A DNA stretch of 54,164 bases from Paenibacillus sp. 1001270B_150601_E10 (GTDB lineage Bacteria > Bacillota > Bacilli > Paenibacillales > Paenibacillaceae). Under the pieces are notes generated by a model, which was given only the letters and a program-made list of their open reading frames with translations, was not told the origin of the DNA and did not search any database. Position 1 is the first letter of the stretch. Each line of letters opens with the position of its first letter. The translations under genes and the position numbers were made by a program. Shown here piece by piece: positions 27,206 through 35,652 of this stretch. The stretch spans positions 93,210 to 147,373 of the forward strand of contig NZ_JADMOL010000003.1 in NCBI RefSeq assembly GCF_015558675.1, read 5' to 3'.

Positions 27206-28327
27206 TTAACGACCAAGCAATCGGATGACTTCCGCAGCAGGACGCTCAGCTTCTTCTATAAGACGATCGATAGCTGCTTTATGTTTCTCACGCCAGCCGT
27301 CCAAATCATCTAATGTGCGAAGCACTGCTTGAGCAGCTTGCTCCGCATGCAGCTCCTTCGTAGAGCCTATCGCTTGATCGCCAAGGCGATTCAAAAACTG
27401 ATCGATCTTCGGATCGTACGAGATTCCAAGCACCGGCACGCGCTGAGATGCAGCATAGATTAAGGAATGCAGGCGCATGCCGATCAAGAGCTGACAGCGC
27501 CCAACCTCTGCTAGCATGTCAAGCGGATGAGCATAGGCAGGGCTGATGCTCATAGCCGAACCGGAAGCCTTCACATTGCCAAGCTTCTTCATCAGCAATG
27601 TGGACGCTTCTTCATCTGCACCGCCATGGAAAGGCAGGAAGCGCAGATGCACCTGCTTCTTCTCCATAACCTTCTGCAGCATGCTGGCGATCTGCTCGAG
27701 ATCGCTGCGGTCCTCATTCCAATAACGAACGGACACCCCAACATAAGGAAGACCACGTTCGTCCTCATTGGCTTGAAGCTTTCGTTCTTCAGGAAGGCGA
27801 AGGCCCATGACGGGGTCCGGCACGACCTGAACAAGGTCCTGAGCCAACCCCATTTTTCCTAACAAGGCTTTGGATTCCGCATCACGTACAGATATATAGG
27901 AAGACTTCTGGAATGCATTTCGAATCATCGGGAAAAACATTTCCTTTTGCACAGGACCTACGCCTTGAGCATAAATATAGGTTGGCTTCCCGAGCCATTG
28001 AGCCAGTTTCAATATTCCAACATAGTAAGGAATCGTCTTAGAGCTGGTGGCGTCTTGCAAAAGACTGCCACCCCCGCTAATCAATCCATTTATGGAACGC
28101 AATGTTTGAAAAATGTCTGCCGGCTTCATGCGATGAACGGCTCGAACGCCATAAAGCTTCGTCGTGGTTTCTGGGTCTCCAGAGAGAACAATTGGCTCAA
28201 TAGGCACTCCCTGTTCCTTCGATGCACGCTCTAATGCCGTAAGAATAGAAACCAACACCGCTTCATCCCCACTGTTATTAAAGCCATAGTAGCCAGACAG
28301 CGCTATAGTCCTAACTTCAGACGCCAA
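27206..28327 (-). CDS. csaB: CsaB, polysaccharide pyruvyl transferase
   Basis: Adds a pyruvate ketal to ManNAc of the secondary cell wall polymer, creating the ligand for SLH domains. Near the start it has LSGYYGFNNSGDEAVL, then the glycine-rich ISGGGSLLQDATS, VSVRYW, and LIGMRLHSLIYAASQRVPVLGISYDPK with the histidine found in pyruvyl transferases. The start is chosen at TTG 28327 (AAAGGTG 9 nt upstream). An ATG at 28357 would overlap the upstream gene by 55 nt and lacks a good site; the chosen start still overlaps it by 25 nt. Four SLH proteins in the window are its presumed clients. Confidence 0.94.
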   Translation of the reverse strand: MASEVRTIALSGYYGFNNSGDEAVLVSILTALERASKEQGVPIEPIVLSGDPETTTKLYGVRAVHRMKPADIFQTLRSINGLISGGGSLLQDATSSKTIPYYVGILKLAQWLGKPTYIYAQGVGPVQKEMFFPMIRNAFQKSSYISVRDAESKALLGKMGLAQDLVQVVPDPVMGLRLPEERKLQANEDERGLPYVGVSVRYWNEDRSDLEQIASMLQKVMEKKQVHLRFLPFHGGADEEASTLLMKKLGNVKASGSAMSISPAYAHPLDMLAEVGRCQLLIGMRLHSLIYAASQRVPVLGISYDPKIDQFLNRLGDQAIGSTKELHAEQAAQAVLRTLDDLDGWREKHKAAIDRLIEEAERPAAEVIRLLGR

Positions 28328-30306
28328 GATTCCCAACACCTTTCGATGACAGTCCATACCAGAATTCCGATGATACCAATAATCAACCCAAGACCCATGC
28401 CAAGAACGGTACGGATCAAAGAAATAAGTACTGGCGTATGAAGATGGGTAAAGGTATTAACCATAGACATCTGTCCCACTGCTGCAATCATAAATACGAA
28501 CTGCCCCCAACGATAACGCAGTGCAATAAATGCACCGACGAGGAAGATCGGATGGGCAAGCAAGAACTCTTTGTTCCTTGGCCGCACGCCGAACGTATTC
28601 TCAAGCAAAGAACGGAATGTCAGCTCAATCGAGCTCACTGTCCCCGCATTGCCCGAACGGGACAAATAGTAATACCCTGCACCAGCTACAACCACAAATG
28701 CAACGACCCACAACAGGGTAAGCGGCATAGAAAGCCATCTTTTTGCTTCTTTAAATACCGATTCCCCTCTGTACAAGAACACATAAAGTGCAGTCAATCC
28801 AACTGGGGCAACAAACAACAAGCTGATGCCGCGGAACTGTTCCAGTACGAGGCTGTACGTAATATTATTCAGTAGAGCAATGACATAAGGAACAGCAATA
28901 AGCGACAGAATGGATGTGCGCAAGAACAATGCAACAGAACGTCCAAACCGCGGTCCGAAGGAAAGATCAATCGAGCTCATATCGATCCGTCGAACGGCAA
29001 GCACCATCGCAATGGTTGGCGCACTTATCGCCACACCGAGCGCAAGCCCTTGTTCCAGCAGATTGGAGTGAAGGACAAACAAGCCGCCAGCTCCAACAAG
29101 ACCTATGACAAAGACAAGAAGCATCACATAAGGCACAAAATAAGAAATCATGAGCGCAATCAAGGCGACGCCGCCGACAACAGCTGCGGCCTTCGCATAA
29201 CGCTGCCAGCTTGAATCGACAACTTCAAATGGCTTTGCTTGTCCGAAAGTAAAGCCGTCATGCTGAATTTTCGCTTTTGCATCCCCTGGCTCGCCTAGGG
29301 ACTTCACGATATTTTCAACGGAATCCACGATTTCCGACTTCGTCGTGTCTTTCTTCACAATCGCGTTCAGATAGAACATACGGATATTGCGGTCCTTAAC
29401 GGCGAGGGAGAGTCGATCACCCAGCACCTTAGGATCGTTGAATGATTCTTGTTCCGAGATCGAGTGAATGCGAACCACATTATAATGGGTCAAATAAGCA
29501 AGCTTTGAGAAACCCTTTTGCGGAGCTTTCAAGCCTTCAATCGCAGCAATGCCAATGCCATGCTTGTTCAGCGTTTCTGCAAAATGAGTCAAGCTAAATT
29601 TCAAATCATCATTAAAGCCTTTAACGGCATCTCCGTCAAATAGAAGGCGGGTAACCCCGTTCTTTTCATACATGGACAACAGCGCTTCAACTTGATCCGG
29701 ATCATACGGCATCGAATCTGATAAGCGCGGAACAATATTAAAGCCTTGATCACGAAGCAGCTTCATGGCAATTGGATCTTGAGGCATCGATTTCATAATT
29801 GCACTTTCATAAGGCGTCTCGATAATGAGTCCGTTTTTGCCATCAAAGCTCCACAGCTTTACTTGGATGCCTAGATTCAGAAAAGTCTCTTCAATGATCG
29901 GTTGAAGTTCGCGTTCTTCTTCAGGGCCTGCAAACAGCAAATAGGTGAAATTCTCGTTCAAATTTGACGGCTTGCCTTGAAGAAGTGCAGCTTCGTTCGA
30001 ATTATACAGCCAAATGCGCTTTGCTGACTTGAACTCCTGAAGCGAGCTCTCAAACATCGCCATCGACTGTATCCCTGCATCTTTTAATACGCCAAGCTGA
30101 TCCTTAATATATTGACTCGGATTCGGTTGATATACGGACATATCGACAAGATCACGATAATCAAAAACAAGTTCAACTTGCTTCGCTGTTTGTTCTGTCT
30201 GCACTCGCTGTACGACAACAGCAAGTGAAGCCACCAAACCGACGATAACGATAAGCCATAACCAGAGCTTCGCTCGTCGATTTATGGTTTCCAAAGTTTG
30301 AAACAC
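28303..30306 (-). CDS. DUF5693 family polytopic membrane protein
   Basis: Function unknown, but the family is typically encoded beside csaB, so a role in wall-polymer or S-layer attachment is inferred. An N-terminal transmembrane segment (residues 15-33) is followed by a ~330-residue extracellular domain with patterns like VVRIHSISEQESF and DVVEALL-type helices. The last ~290 residues contain about seven more hydrophobic segments, including AKRWLSMPLTLLWVV and a C-terminal GLGLIIGIIGILVWTV. GTG start with GGAGGGAC 4 nt upstream. A large inverted repeat (30329-30378) precedes it. It overlaps csaB, suggesting coupled translation. Confidence 0.85.
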   Translation of the reverse strand: MFQTLETINRRAKLWLWLIVIVGLVASLAVVVQRVQTEQTAKQVELVFDYRDLVDMSVYQPNPSQYIKDQLGVLKDAGIQSMAMFESSLQEFKSAKRIWLYNSNEAALLQGKPSNLNENFTYLLFAGPEEERELQPIIEETFLNLGIQVKLWSFDGKNGLIIETPYESAIMKSMPQDPIAMKLLRDQGFNIVPRLSDSMPYDPDQVEALLSMYEKNGVTRLLFDGDAVKGFNDDLKFSLTHFAETLNKHGIGIAAIEGLKAPQKGFSKLAYLTHYNVVRIHSISEQESFNDPKVLGDRLSLAVKDRNIRMFYLNAIVKKDTTKSEIVDSVENIVKSLGEPGDAKAKIQHDGFTFGQAKPFEVVDSSWQRYAKAAAVVGGVALIALMISYFVPYVMLLVFVIGLVGAGGLFVLHSNLLEQGLALGVAISAPTIAMVLAVRRIDMSSIDLSFGPRFGRSVALFLRTSILSLIAVPYVIALLNNITYSLVLEQFRGISLLFVAPVGLTALYVFLYRGESVFKEAKRWLSMPLTLLWVVAFVVVAGAGYYYLSRSGNAGTVSSIELTFRSLLENTFGVRPRNKEFLLAHPIFLVGAFIALRYRWGQFVFMIAAVGQMSMVNTFTHLHTPVLISLIRTVLGMGLGLIIGIIGILVWTVIERCWESWRLKLGL

Positions 30307-30328
30307 GGTTGTCCCTCCTCAAAGACAA

Positions 30329-30378
30329 CCTCACCCCGCACTCATCCTGCATGCATCAGAATGAGTGCGCTAGTGAGG
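30329..30378 (-). repeat. Long inverted repeat in the leader of the DUF5693 gene
   Basis: CCTCAC...CGCACTCAT and ATGAGTGCG...GTGAGG form a strong two-part stem around a loop of about 15 nt. No good T tract follows on the minus strand (TTGTCTTTG), and the DUF5693 ribosome-binding site begins 12 nt later. It may terminate fabZ weakly or fold as an RNA control element. Confidence 0.65.
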
Positions 30379-30451
30379 CAGCACCTCTTACCCTTTTTCT
30401 GATAAAGGCTGCATTTCTTAATAGAATGTCCAAATGTTAACGAATCATCAA

Positions 30452-30886
30452 TTATTCAGGCTTCGATAGCGCGAACATAATCTCCGCCTCAGCAACGACA
30501 CGATCGCCAACTTTGGCTGTAGCTTGTCCTTTACCGATGGAGCCCTTCAGGCGAATAATGTTTACTTCAAGCGTCAGTGTATCTCCTGGGAATACTTGTC
30601 CTCGGAAACGCGCATTATCGATGCCCGCCAAGAAGCCAATACGTCCTTTGTTCTCTTCCTTCATCAAGATGGAGCATGCTCCTACCTGTGCGAGCGCCTC
30701 CATGATCAATACCCCAGGCATGACCGGATAGTCTGGGAAATGTCCTTGGAAGAAAGGTTCATTGATCGTTACGTTCTTGATGCCAACCGCACGCTCTCCT
30801 TCAACGACCTCTATAATGCGGTCCACAAGCAGAAATGGGTAGCGGTGAGGAATAATCTCTTTAATTTGCTGCGTATTCAATTCCAT
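30452..30886 (-). CDS. fabZ: 3-hydroxyacyl-ACP dehydratase
   Basis: Dehydrates 3-hydroxyacyl-ACP in type II fatty acid synthesis. Hot-dog fold enzyme with catalytic H49 in [11 protein letters not shown] and E63 in [10 protein letters not shown], and [12 protein letters not shown] near the N-terminus. Length 144 is normal. ATG at 30886 is favoured (AAGGGAG 7 nt upstream) over ATG 30892. It is a separate gene between pgsA and the csaB unit; the shared position is conserved in some Bacilli but the functional link is unclear. Confidence 0.96.
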   Translation of the reverse strand: MELNTQQIKEIIPHRYPFLLVDRIIEVVEGERAVGIKNVTINEPFFQGHFPDYPVMPGVLIMEALAQVGACSILMKEENKGRIGFLAGIDNARFRGQVFPGDTLTLEVNIIRLKGSIGKGQATAKVGDRVVAEAEIMFALSKPE

Positions 30887-30976
30887 GTTCATTCTCCCTT
30901 CATGAATAAAAAGTCGTCAATCATGGCGACACTAAGAACATCCTTCATCGACTGCAGGCGAGAAGGTTAAGATAAG

Positions 30977-31023
30977 GAGCTTACCTAAAGGCATCTGTGA
31001 TGCTCTTAGGCAAGCTCTTTTTT
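30977..31023 (+). terminator. Plus-strand terminator between pgsA and fabZ
   Basis: GAGCTTACCTAAAGGCATC and GATGCTCTTAGGCAAGCTC form a long, nearly complete stem with a 3-nt loop, followed on the plus strand by six T. On the minus strand the tract after the stem is CCTTATCTT, poor for termination. There is no plus-strand gene before it other than sequence antisense to fabZ. Confidence 0.75.
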
Positions 31024-31064
31024 GCTAACGAGTGGTTCTCCATTAGAGAACGCTGCAAAAAGGA

Positions 31065-31598
31065 CTATGTATGGTCTTGCTGCTCTAGCGCTTGCCGCTG
31101 ATTGACTTGAATAATCTGATGGGTATACTGCACAAGCGTAAGAAATGAAAAACCAATGACAAACCATAGAAATGGAACCGCATAATCCCATCCAAAATAA
31201 AGACTTACAACAGCGACATAATACATGACGGTTGTTGCCTTTCCCATCCAGTTTGCAGGAACAGTCTTCTTGCCTCTGCTATGAAACCAAAGGGCGCCTA
31301 AGATCAAGCCTGCATCGCGTACGAACATGACCAACGCACAGGAAAACGGCAGGTCTCCTGCAAAGAACAACGATAGAATGACCGTCATCATCATCAATTT
31401 GTCAGCTAACGGATCCAGCATCATTCCTACTTCAGTTACCTGATTCCATTTGCGGGCAAGATAACCATCTAGAATATCGGTCACTCCAGCCAGCATCCAG
31501 ACCACGAAGGCCACATCACGTTTCTCCGCCACGAAGAAAGCTACAAATACGGGGATCAGAAAAAAACGCACTGCCGTCAGACGATTCGGGATACTCAC
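31065..31598 (-). CDS. pgsA: CDP-alcohol phosphatidyltransferase, PgsA type
   Basis: Membrane enzyme of phospholipid synthesis, probably CDP-diacylglycerol--glycerol-3-phosphate phosphatidyltransferase. It has the full CDP-OH signature DxxDGxxAR(8x)GxxxDxxxD: DILDGYLAR, then GMMLDPLAD. Four to six hydrophobic segments and the N-terminal IPNRLTAVRF are typical. GTG start, with GGAGG 7 nt upstream. At 177 residues it is slightly shorter than B. subtilis PgsA (193), and substrate cannot be told from sequence alone, so cardiolipin synthase-like or other members are possible. Confidence 0.87.
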   Translation of the reverse strand: MSIPNRLTAVRFFLIPVFVAFFVAEKRDVAFVVWMLAGVTDILDGYLARKWNQVTEVGMMLDPLADKLMMMTVILSLFFAGDLPFSCALVMFVRDAGLILGALWFHSRGKKTVPANWMGKATTVMYYVAVVSLYFGWDYAVPFLWFVIGFSFLTLVQYTHQIIQVNQRQALEQQDHT

Positions 31599-31745
31599 CC
31601 CTATACCTCCAGTACCCGCAAAAGTTCACGTATATAGATCAAGGAATGTCGAAGTTTGACCTCCAACCTATTATACATGCCTGCCTCCAAAAATTAAACT
31701 GCATCACAGTGGCTTCGGTATAAACCCTCTATTTATTGTATAAAT

Positions 31746-31809
31746 ACAAAAACACTCCAATACCTCATTCGTATAGGATCATACGAATTTGACATTGGAG
31801 TGCTGTTTT
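31746..31809. terminator. Bidirectional intrinsic terminator
   Basis: CACTCCAAT...ATTCGTAT and ATACGAAT...ATTGGAGTG form a long stem with TTTTTG on the minus strand and TGTTTTTTT on the plus strand. It ends the mbl-flhO-flhP-EpuA unit. Confidence 0.88.
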
Positions 31810-31870
31810 TTTCTATGTGCAGAAAAACCTTGATTACGTTAGTTACTTCGTCTAATCAGCATGAACGGAA

Positions 31871-32173
31871 TTATTCGAAGACCAGCTTCACCACATGCGT
31901 CCATGTGCTGAAGTCAAGCGCTTCAGACAAAGGCGCTTTGCCTAGCAGGACAAAGCCCGCAACCATGCCGCCGTACAAAAACAACAGCATTAACAATGGG
32001 ATGCCTACGAGTCGGAACACCCATTTTCCCGTGTTGGACGGCTTGCCTGTCTTCGACTTATCTTCGCCAGTTGGGCTCTTCTTATGATCTGTCGATCCCT
32101 CAGCACGCTTGGTCTCTACACGACTAAGGCTCCTTTTTGGTCTTGCCGGCTGATTCTGTTCATTATCATTCAC
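31871..32173 (-). CDS. EpuA-like small membrane protein (often annotated RNA polymerase subunit beta)
   Basis: 100-residue protein of the EpuA family. Some databases call it DNA-directed RNA polymerase subunit beta by transfer from a short overlap; the sequence does not support RNA polymerase. Residues 1-50 are charged and disordered, residues 52-77 form one transmembrane segment (WVFRLVGIPLLMLLFLYGG), and the end has the family pattern GFVLLGKAP...DFSTWTHVVKLVFE. It lies 19 nt after flhP and is likely cotranscribed. Confidence 0.85.
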   Translation of the reverse strand: MNDNEQNQPARPKRSLSRVETKRAEGSTDHKKSPTGEDKSKTGKPSNTGKWVFRLVGIPLLMLLFLYGGMVAGFVLLGKAPLSEALDFSTWTHVVKLVFE

Positions 32174-32192
32174 TAACCATCACCTACTTCGC

Positions 32193-33038
32193 TTAGCCCC
32201 TTATGCTATTAGCCAGCCCCCACATCTGATCCGCAGAGGATAGCGCACGAGAAGCCATCTGATAGGCACGCTGAGCTTGGATCAAGTCGCTCATCTCGTC
32301 TATTAAAGAGACATTGGATGTCTCAAGCGCACCTTGATGAACCTTCAATGGCACAATACCATCTGCCACAGGCTGCGTCAAGTCCCAGCGCAATAGTACG
32401 CTTGCAGGATCAATGCCTTCAGGGATGATGTACTTGTTGTCAGCCACCTGCTCTAACAGTTCTGGGCGCTTTGGAAAGAGAAGGCTAAGGGCTCCGAGTT
32501 CGTTTTGCTCACCGGTTGTTGGGTTCACTTCAAATACACGGCCCTGCTCGTCCACCTTCATCTGGAAGCCATCCTGTACCCGAATCCGGAACTCCACTTC
32601 ATTTCCGTCTTTAAGGCCTCTTACTACGTCGCCATCTTTTGTCGTCAGCAAGCCCACACCTCCTTCTTGAGGCGTCATTTGGAAGTTCCCCTCCCGGACA
32701 TAAGCTAGGCCGTCAGGCGTGTTGATTTCAAATAATCCGTCACCAATAAGCGCAAAGTCCGTTGGGACATTTGTAATATTCACTTCTCCCATGGAGTAGT
32801 CTCTCATGACTCCTGTCATGCGGGAACCGTAAGCATTCGTAAAGCCAAGCGGCGTAGCACGCCCTGGCTGCTCAAAATTTTGATGCTGCTGTGTAACATT
32901 CGTTAATACATCAGCAAAGGAAGCCGTCTTCCGCTTATAACCGTACGTGTCCACATTCGCGACGTTGTCGGAGATGACATCGATCTTGCGCTGTATTCCG
33001 CTCATGGATACCGATGCGGCAATTATGGATTGATTCAT
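32193..33038 (-). CDS. flhP: Flagellar hook-basal body protein FlhP
   Basis: FlgG-like rod/hook protein. N-terminal SGIQRKIDVISDNVANVDTYGYKR (flagellar rod motif with the ANVDT/GYKR pattern) and C-terminal ETSNVSLIDEMSDLIQAQRAYQMASRALSSADQM (the helix that packs in the rod). Length 281. AAGGAGG with 6-7 nt spacing. Encoded 38 nt after flhO, the same order as in B. subtilis (mbl-flhO-flhP), where they are separate from the main fla/che operon. Confidence 0.93.
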   Translation of the reverse strand: MNQSIIAASVSMSGIQRKIDVISDNVANVDTYGYKRKTASFADVLTNVTQQHQNFEQPGRATPLGFTNAYGSRMTGVMRDYSMGEVNITNVPTDFALIGDGLFEINTPDGLAYVREGNFQMTPQEGGVGLLTTKDGDVVRGLKDGNEVEFRIRVQDGFQMKVDEQGRVFEVNPTTGEQNELGALSLLFPKRPELLEQVADNKYIIPEGIDPASVLLRWDLTQPVADGIVPLKVHQGALETSNVSLIDEMSDLIQAQRAYQMASRALSSADQMWGLANSIRG

Positions 33039-33076
33039 CTGTTATTCCTCCTTGGCTGGAAAACGAATCACACCGC

Positions 33077-33937
33077 TTATACGCGGCCGATCTCGTTCAC
33101 CGTCTTCTCCAACGTCTTATCGTAATATTGGATCACGCGCTGATTCGCTTCATAGGCTCGGAAGGCCATGTTGAGCTCCACCATAGACTGTGTCGGATCT
33201 ACATTAGAGCGTTCTAAGTATCCCTGTTCAACTCGGGCATCCTGAGCTAGTGCGGCTGCAGGCTGAGCTGCTCCTTCATCCAATCGAAATTGTCCGTTGC
33301 CTGTCTTTAGCAGGTCATTCGGGTTATCGATACGGCTGATCAATAAAGCTTGTCCCAACGGCTGTCCCGTAATTCGACTATTCAACCGCCCTTGTCCATC
33401 CACATAAATATCAGACATCGCCAGATCGTCAGGGATGACAATCGGCTGATTGTTCGTACCAAGTACCAATGCCCCATCTGCTGTGATTAATTGACTGTTC
33501 ACATTCAGCTGAAAGTGCCCATCGCGTGTATAACGAGTTTCATCACCTGCTCGCACGGTAAAGAATGCCTCCGGCTTATAAGTGATATTGCCCTGTTCGT
33601 CCACGGACTTGCCGGAAGCATCAAAGGTAACACCTGGGACCTGAATATCCGACACCAACGCGAAATCGCTCATCATGTTGGTCTGCATCAAGTCGCCCTG
33701 TGCAAATATCATTCGTGCTTCTTCGCCGAATACACCCGTATGCAGCTTCCCAACCGTACTTCCCGAGGCCTCATCATTTCCCATTAGCTTGATCATCATC
33801 TCTGGAAATGCGCGCTGTACGCTGTTCACCGACTTATAACCGGTTGTATTCATATTCGCAATATTATTGGTCACCGTATCATGACGGCGCTGCTGCGTCA
33901 TCATTCCCGAAGCGGCTGTATATAATCCTCTTAACAT
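33077..33937 (-). CDS. flhO: Flagellar hook-basal body protein FlhO
   Basis: Partner of FlhP, building the distal rod. N-terminal MLRGLYTAASGMMTQQRR and TNNIANMNTTGYKS; C-terminal ERSNVDPTQSMVELNMAFRAYEANQRVIQYYDKTLEKTV. Middle portion has the FlgG-like beta domain (FTVRAGDETRYTRDGHFQLN). GGGAGG 8 nt before the ATG. Downstream of mbl by 53 nt. Confidence 0.94.
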   Translation of the reverse strand: MLRGLYTAASGMMTQQRRHDTVTNNIANMNTTGYKSVNSVQRAFPEMMIKLMGNDEASGSTVGKLHTGVFGEEARMIFAQGDLMQTNMMSDFALVSDIQVPGVTFDASGKSVDEQGNITYKPEAFFTVRAGDETRYTRDGHFQLNVNSQLITADGALVLGTNNQPIVIPDDLAMSDIYVDGQGRLNSRITGQPLGQALLISRIDNPNDLLKTGNGQFRLDEGAAQPAAALAQDARVEQGYLERSNVDPTQSMVELNMAFRAYEANQRVIQYYDKTLEKTVNEIGRV

Positions 33938-33990
33938 GGGTGCATCCTCCCGTATATCCGAAAAAAGTTAGCTTATTATCTTTTATCGGT

Positions 33991-34995
33991 TTATACGAAC
34001 TTTTTCTTAATGACCTTATCCAAATTATCGAGCATAATGCCTGTCCCTTTTACAACACAATGCATAGGGTCCTCCGCAATAAGCACTGGAACCTTCAGTT
34101 CTTCGGCCATCAGTTCATCGAGGCCATCCATCATGGCTCCGCCGCCTGTGAGAATAACACCGCGATCAATAATGTCCGCTGAGAGCTCAGGCGGTGTACG
34201 CTCTAATACATTTTTCGCAGCGGCTACAATAGAGGATACTGGATCCCATAATGCTTCTCGAACCTCGCTGCTTGTGATCGTAATCGTATATGGAAGCCCA
34301 GATACCATATCGCGGCCGCGAATATCCATCTCCCGTTGTCCGCTGGAATCCGGGCGAACCGTACCTATGTTAATCTTGATATCTTCGGAAGTGCGTTCCC
34401 CGATCAAGAGCTTGTACTTCGATTTAATATATTTCATAATGGCCGAATCAAATTTGTCCCCTGCAACTTTAATGGAGGTTGCCGTAACGATATCACCCAT
34501 GGACAGCACTGCAACATCCGTCGTACCTCCGCCGATATCGACGACCATGTTGCCGCTTGGTTGAAAAATATCCATACCAGCGCCAATAGCGGCTGCTTTA
34601 GGCTCTTCCTCAAGGAAGACTTCCTTCGCGCCGCTGCGTTCTGCTGCCTCTCGAATCGCCTTCTGCTCTACAGATGTAATGTTAGTCGGGGCGCAAATAA
34701 GAATACGCGGGTGAGAATACCATTTGCGGCCGCCGACACTTGAAATAAAATACTTTAACATTGCTTCAGTAATTTCAAAATCTGCGATAACGCCATCTTT
34801 CAAGGGACGAATTGGAACAATATTTCCAGGGGTACGTCCTACCATCTTCCGCGCATCTTCGCCTACGGCTAATACACGCTTCGAATCGCTTTCGATTGCG
34901 ACTACAGACGGTTCATCCAGGACTACCCCCTTCCCTTTTACATGGATGAGAACATTCGCCGTTCCCAAGTCAATTCCGATATCCTTGCTAAACAT
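33991..34995 (-). CDS. mbl: Rod-shape determining protein Mbl (MreB-like)
   Basis: Actin-like filament protein that guides side-wall synthesis. It has both phosphate loops (DIGIDLGTANVL and VVDIGGGTTDVAVLS), LEEEPKAAAIGAG, and the adenosine motif ILTGGGAMMDGLDELM. The start at ATG 34995 gives the family N-terminus MFSKDIGIDLG and a 334-residue protein. The frame is open further to 35070, but those codons are not conserved in the family, and GGAGG lies 11 nt before the chosen ATG. Position next to spoIIID and flhO is conserved with B. subtilis, which supports Mbl over MreB. Confidence 0.95.
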   Translation of the reverse strand: MFSKDIGIDLGTANVLIHVKGKGVVLDEPSVVAIESDSKRVLAVGEDARKMVGRTPGNIVPIRPLKDGVIADFEITEAMLKYFISSVGGRKWYSHPRILICAPTNITSVEQKAIREAAERSGAKEVFLEEEPKAAAIGAGMDIFQPSGNMVVDIGGGTTDVAVLSMGDIVTATSIKVAGDKFDSAIMKYIKSKYKLLIGERTSEDIKINIGTVRPDSSGQREMDIRGRDMVSGLPYTITITSSEVREALWDPVSSIVAAAKNVLERTPPELSADIIDRGVILTGGGAMMDGLDELMAEELKVPVLIAEDPMHCVVKGTGIMLDNLDKVIKKKFV

Positions 34996-35178
34996 AGGTT
35001 CGAGAGCCTCCATAATCCTTATTTCGACTAAAATGCGATGAATTCCGACCATTTCCTGCAAAAAAGTCACTCGTCAATAAACATAGCATAGAACGAGCTC
35101 TCGGTTCAATGATTTTGAGAACGTATACGACTTTTCGGAACGAAGAGTTTTTTCCATGTCCTTCCTGTGTAATTATTG

Positions 35179-35466
35179 CTACGATTTACCCGCAGTCAGC
35201 ACTTCCCTCTTTTTGCCGCTCGACTTCTTATACTTGATTTTTGTAGCTTCGCCACCTCTCAAATGACGCACAGATTTATGATATTCGAGAATGTGCTTCA
35301 CTTGATCTGCGAGATCCGGGTTGATCTCCGGAAGACGCTCAGTCAAATCCTTATGCACGGTGCTCTTGGACACGCCAAACTCTTTTGCGATGGTGCGTAC
35401 CGTGTGCTTCGTCTCCACGATGCAGCGGCCGATCTTAATGGTTCGTTCCTTGATGTAATCGTGCAC
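35179..35466 (-). CDS. spoIIID: Sporulation transcription factor SpoIIID
   Basis: Mother-cell DNA-binding regulator that switches genes between the sigma-E and sigma-K phases. Helix-turn-helix TVRTIAKEFGVSKSTVHKDL near residue 22, then TERLPEINPDLADQVKHILEYHKS, and a basic tail. Length 95 matches (93 in B. subtilis). Start GTG with GGGAGG 7 nt upstream. A sigma-E-like promoter is at 35500-35527. Confidence 0.97.
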   Translation of the reverse strand: MHDYIKERTIKIGRCIVETKHTVRTIAKEFGVSKSTVHKDLTERLPEINPDLADQVKHILEYHKSVRHLRGGEATKIKYKKSSGKKREVLTAGKS

Positions 35467-35499
35467 GTTCCCGCCTCCCTGCTCGGTTTAGTTTGGTAC

Positions 35500-35527
35500 A
35501 TTATATGAGTGGTCTTCACACTTATGC
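35500..35527 (-). promoter_or_regulatory. Sigma-E-like promoter of spoIIID
   Basis: Minus strand: -10 CATATAAT (35500-35507, 7 of 8 to CATACAAT), 13-nt spacer, -35 GCATAAG (35521-35527). Consistent with sigma-E control of spoIIID in Bacillus. Confidence 0.6.
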
Positions 35528-35604
35528 TTTGTGACCAAGCCTGACAAGCATTAGGAAAGCGATTATTTTCAAAACGAGCTGTTTTTTCAAGGATTCTCGG
35601 ACAT

Positions 35605-35632
35605 AAAAAAAAGCGGAGGTATTTCCTCCGCT
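35605..35632 (-). terminator. Intrinsic terminator of spoIIQ
   Basis: Minus strand: AGCGGAGG / CCTCCGCT perfect stem, loop AAATA, then seven or more T. Confidence 0.95.
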
Positions 35633-35652
35633 AAAGGCTAATGAAATCTTTT

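Noticed and set aside
28328..28357. CsaB start at ATG 28357
   Set aside because: Overlaps DUF5693 by 55 nt with no Shine-Dalgarno; TTG 28327 has AAAGGTG at good spacing.
31871..32173. RNA polymerase beta subunit
   Set aside because: A 100-residue protein with one transmembrane helix and EpuA-type C-terminus cannot be RpoB; the name is a database artefact.
34010..34743. Long plus-strand frames opposite mbl
   Set aside because: Antisense to a conserved actin-like gene with no initiation signals.
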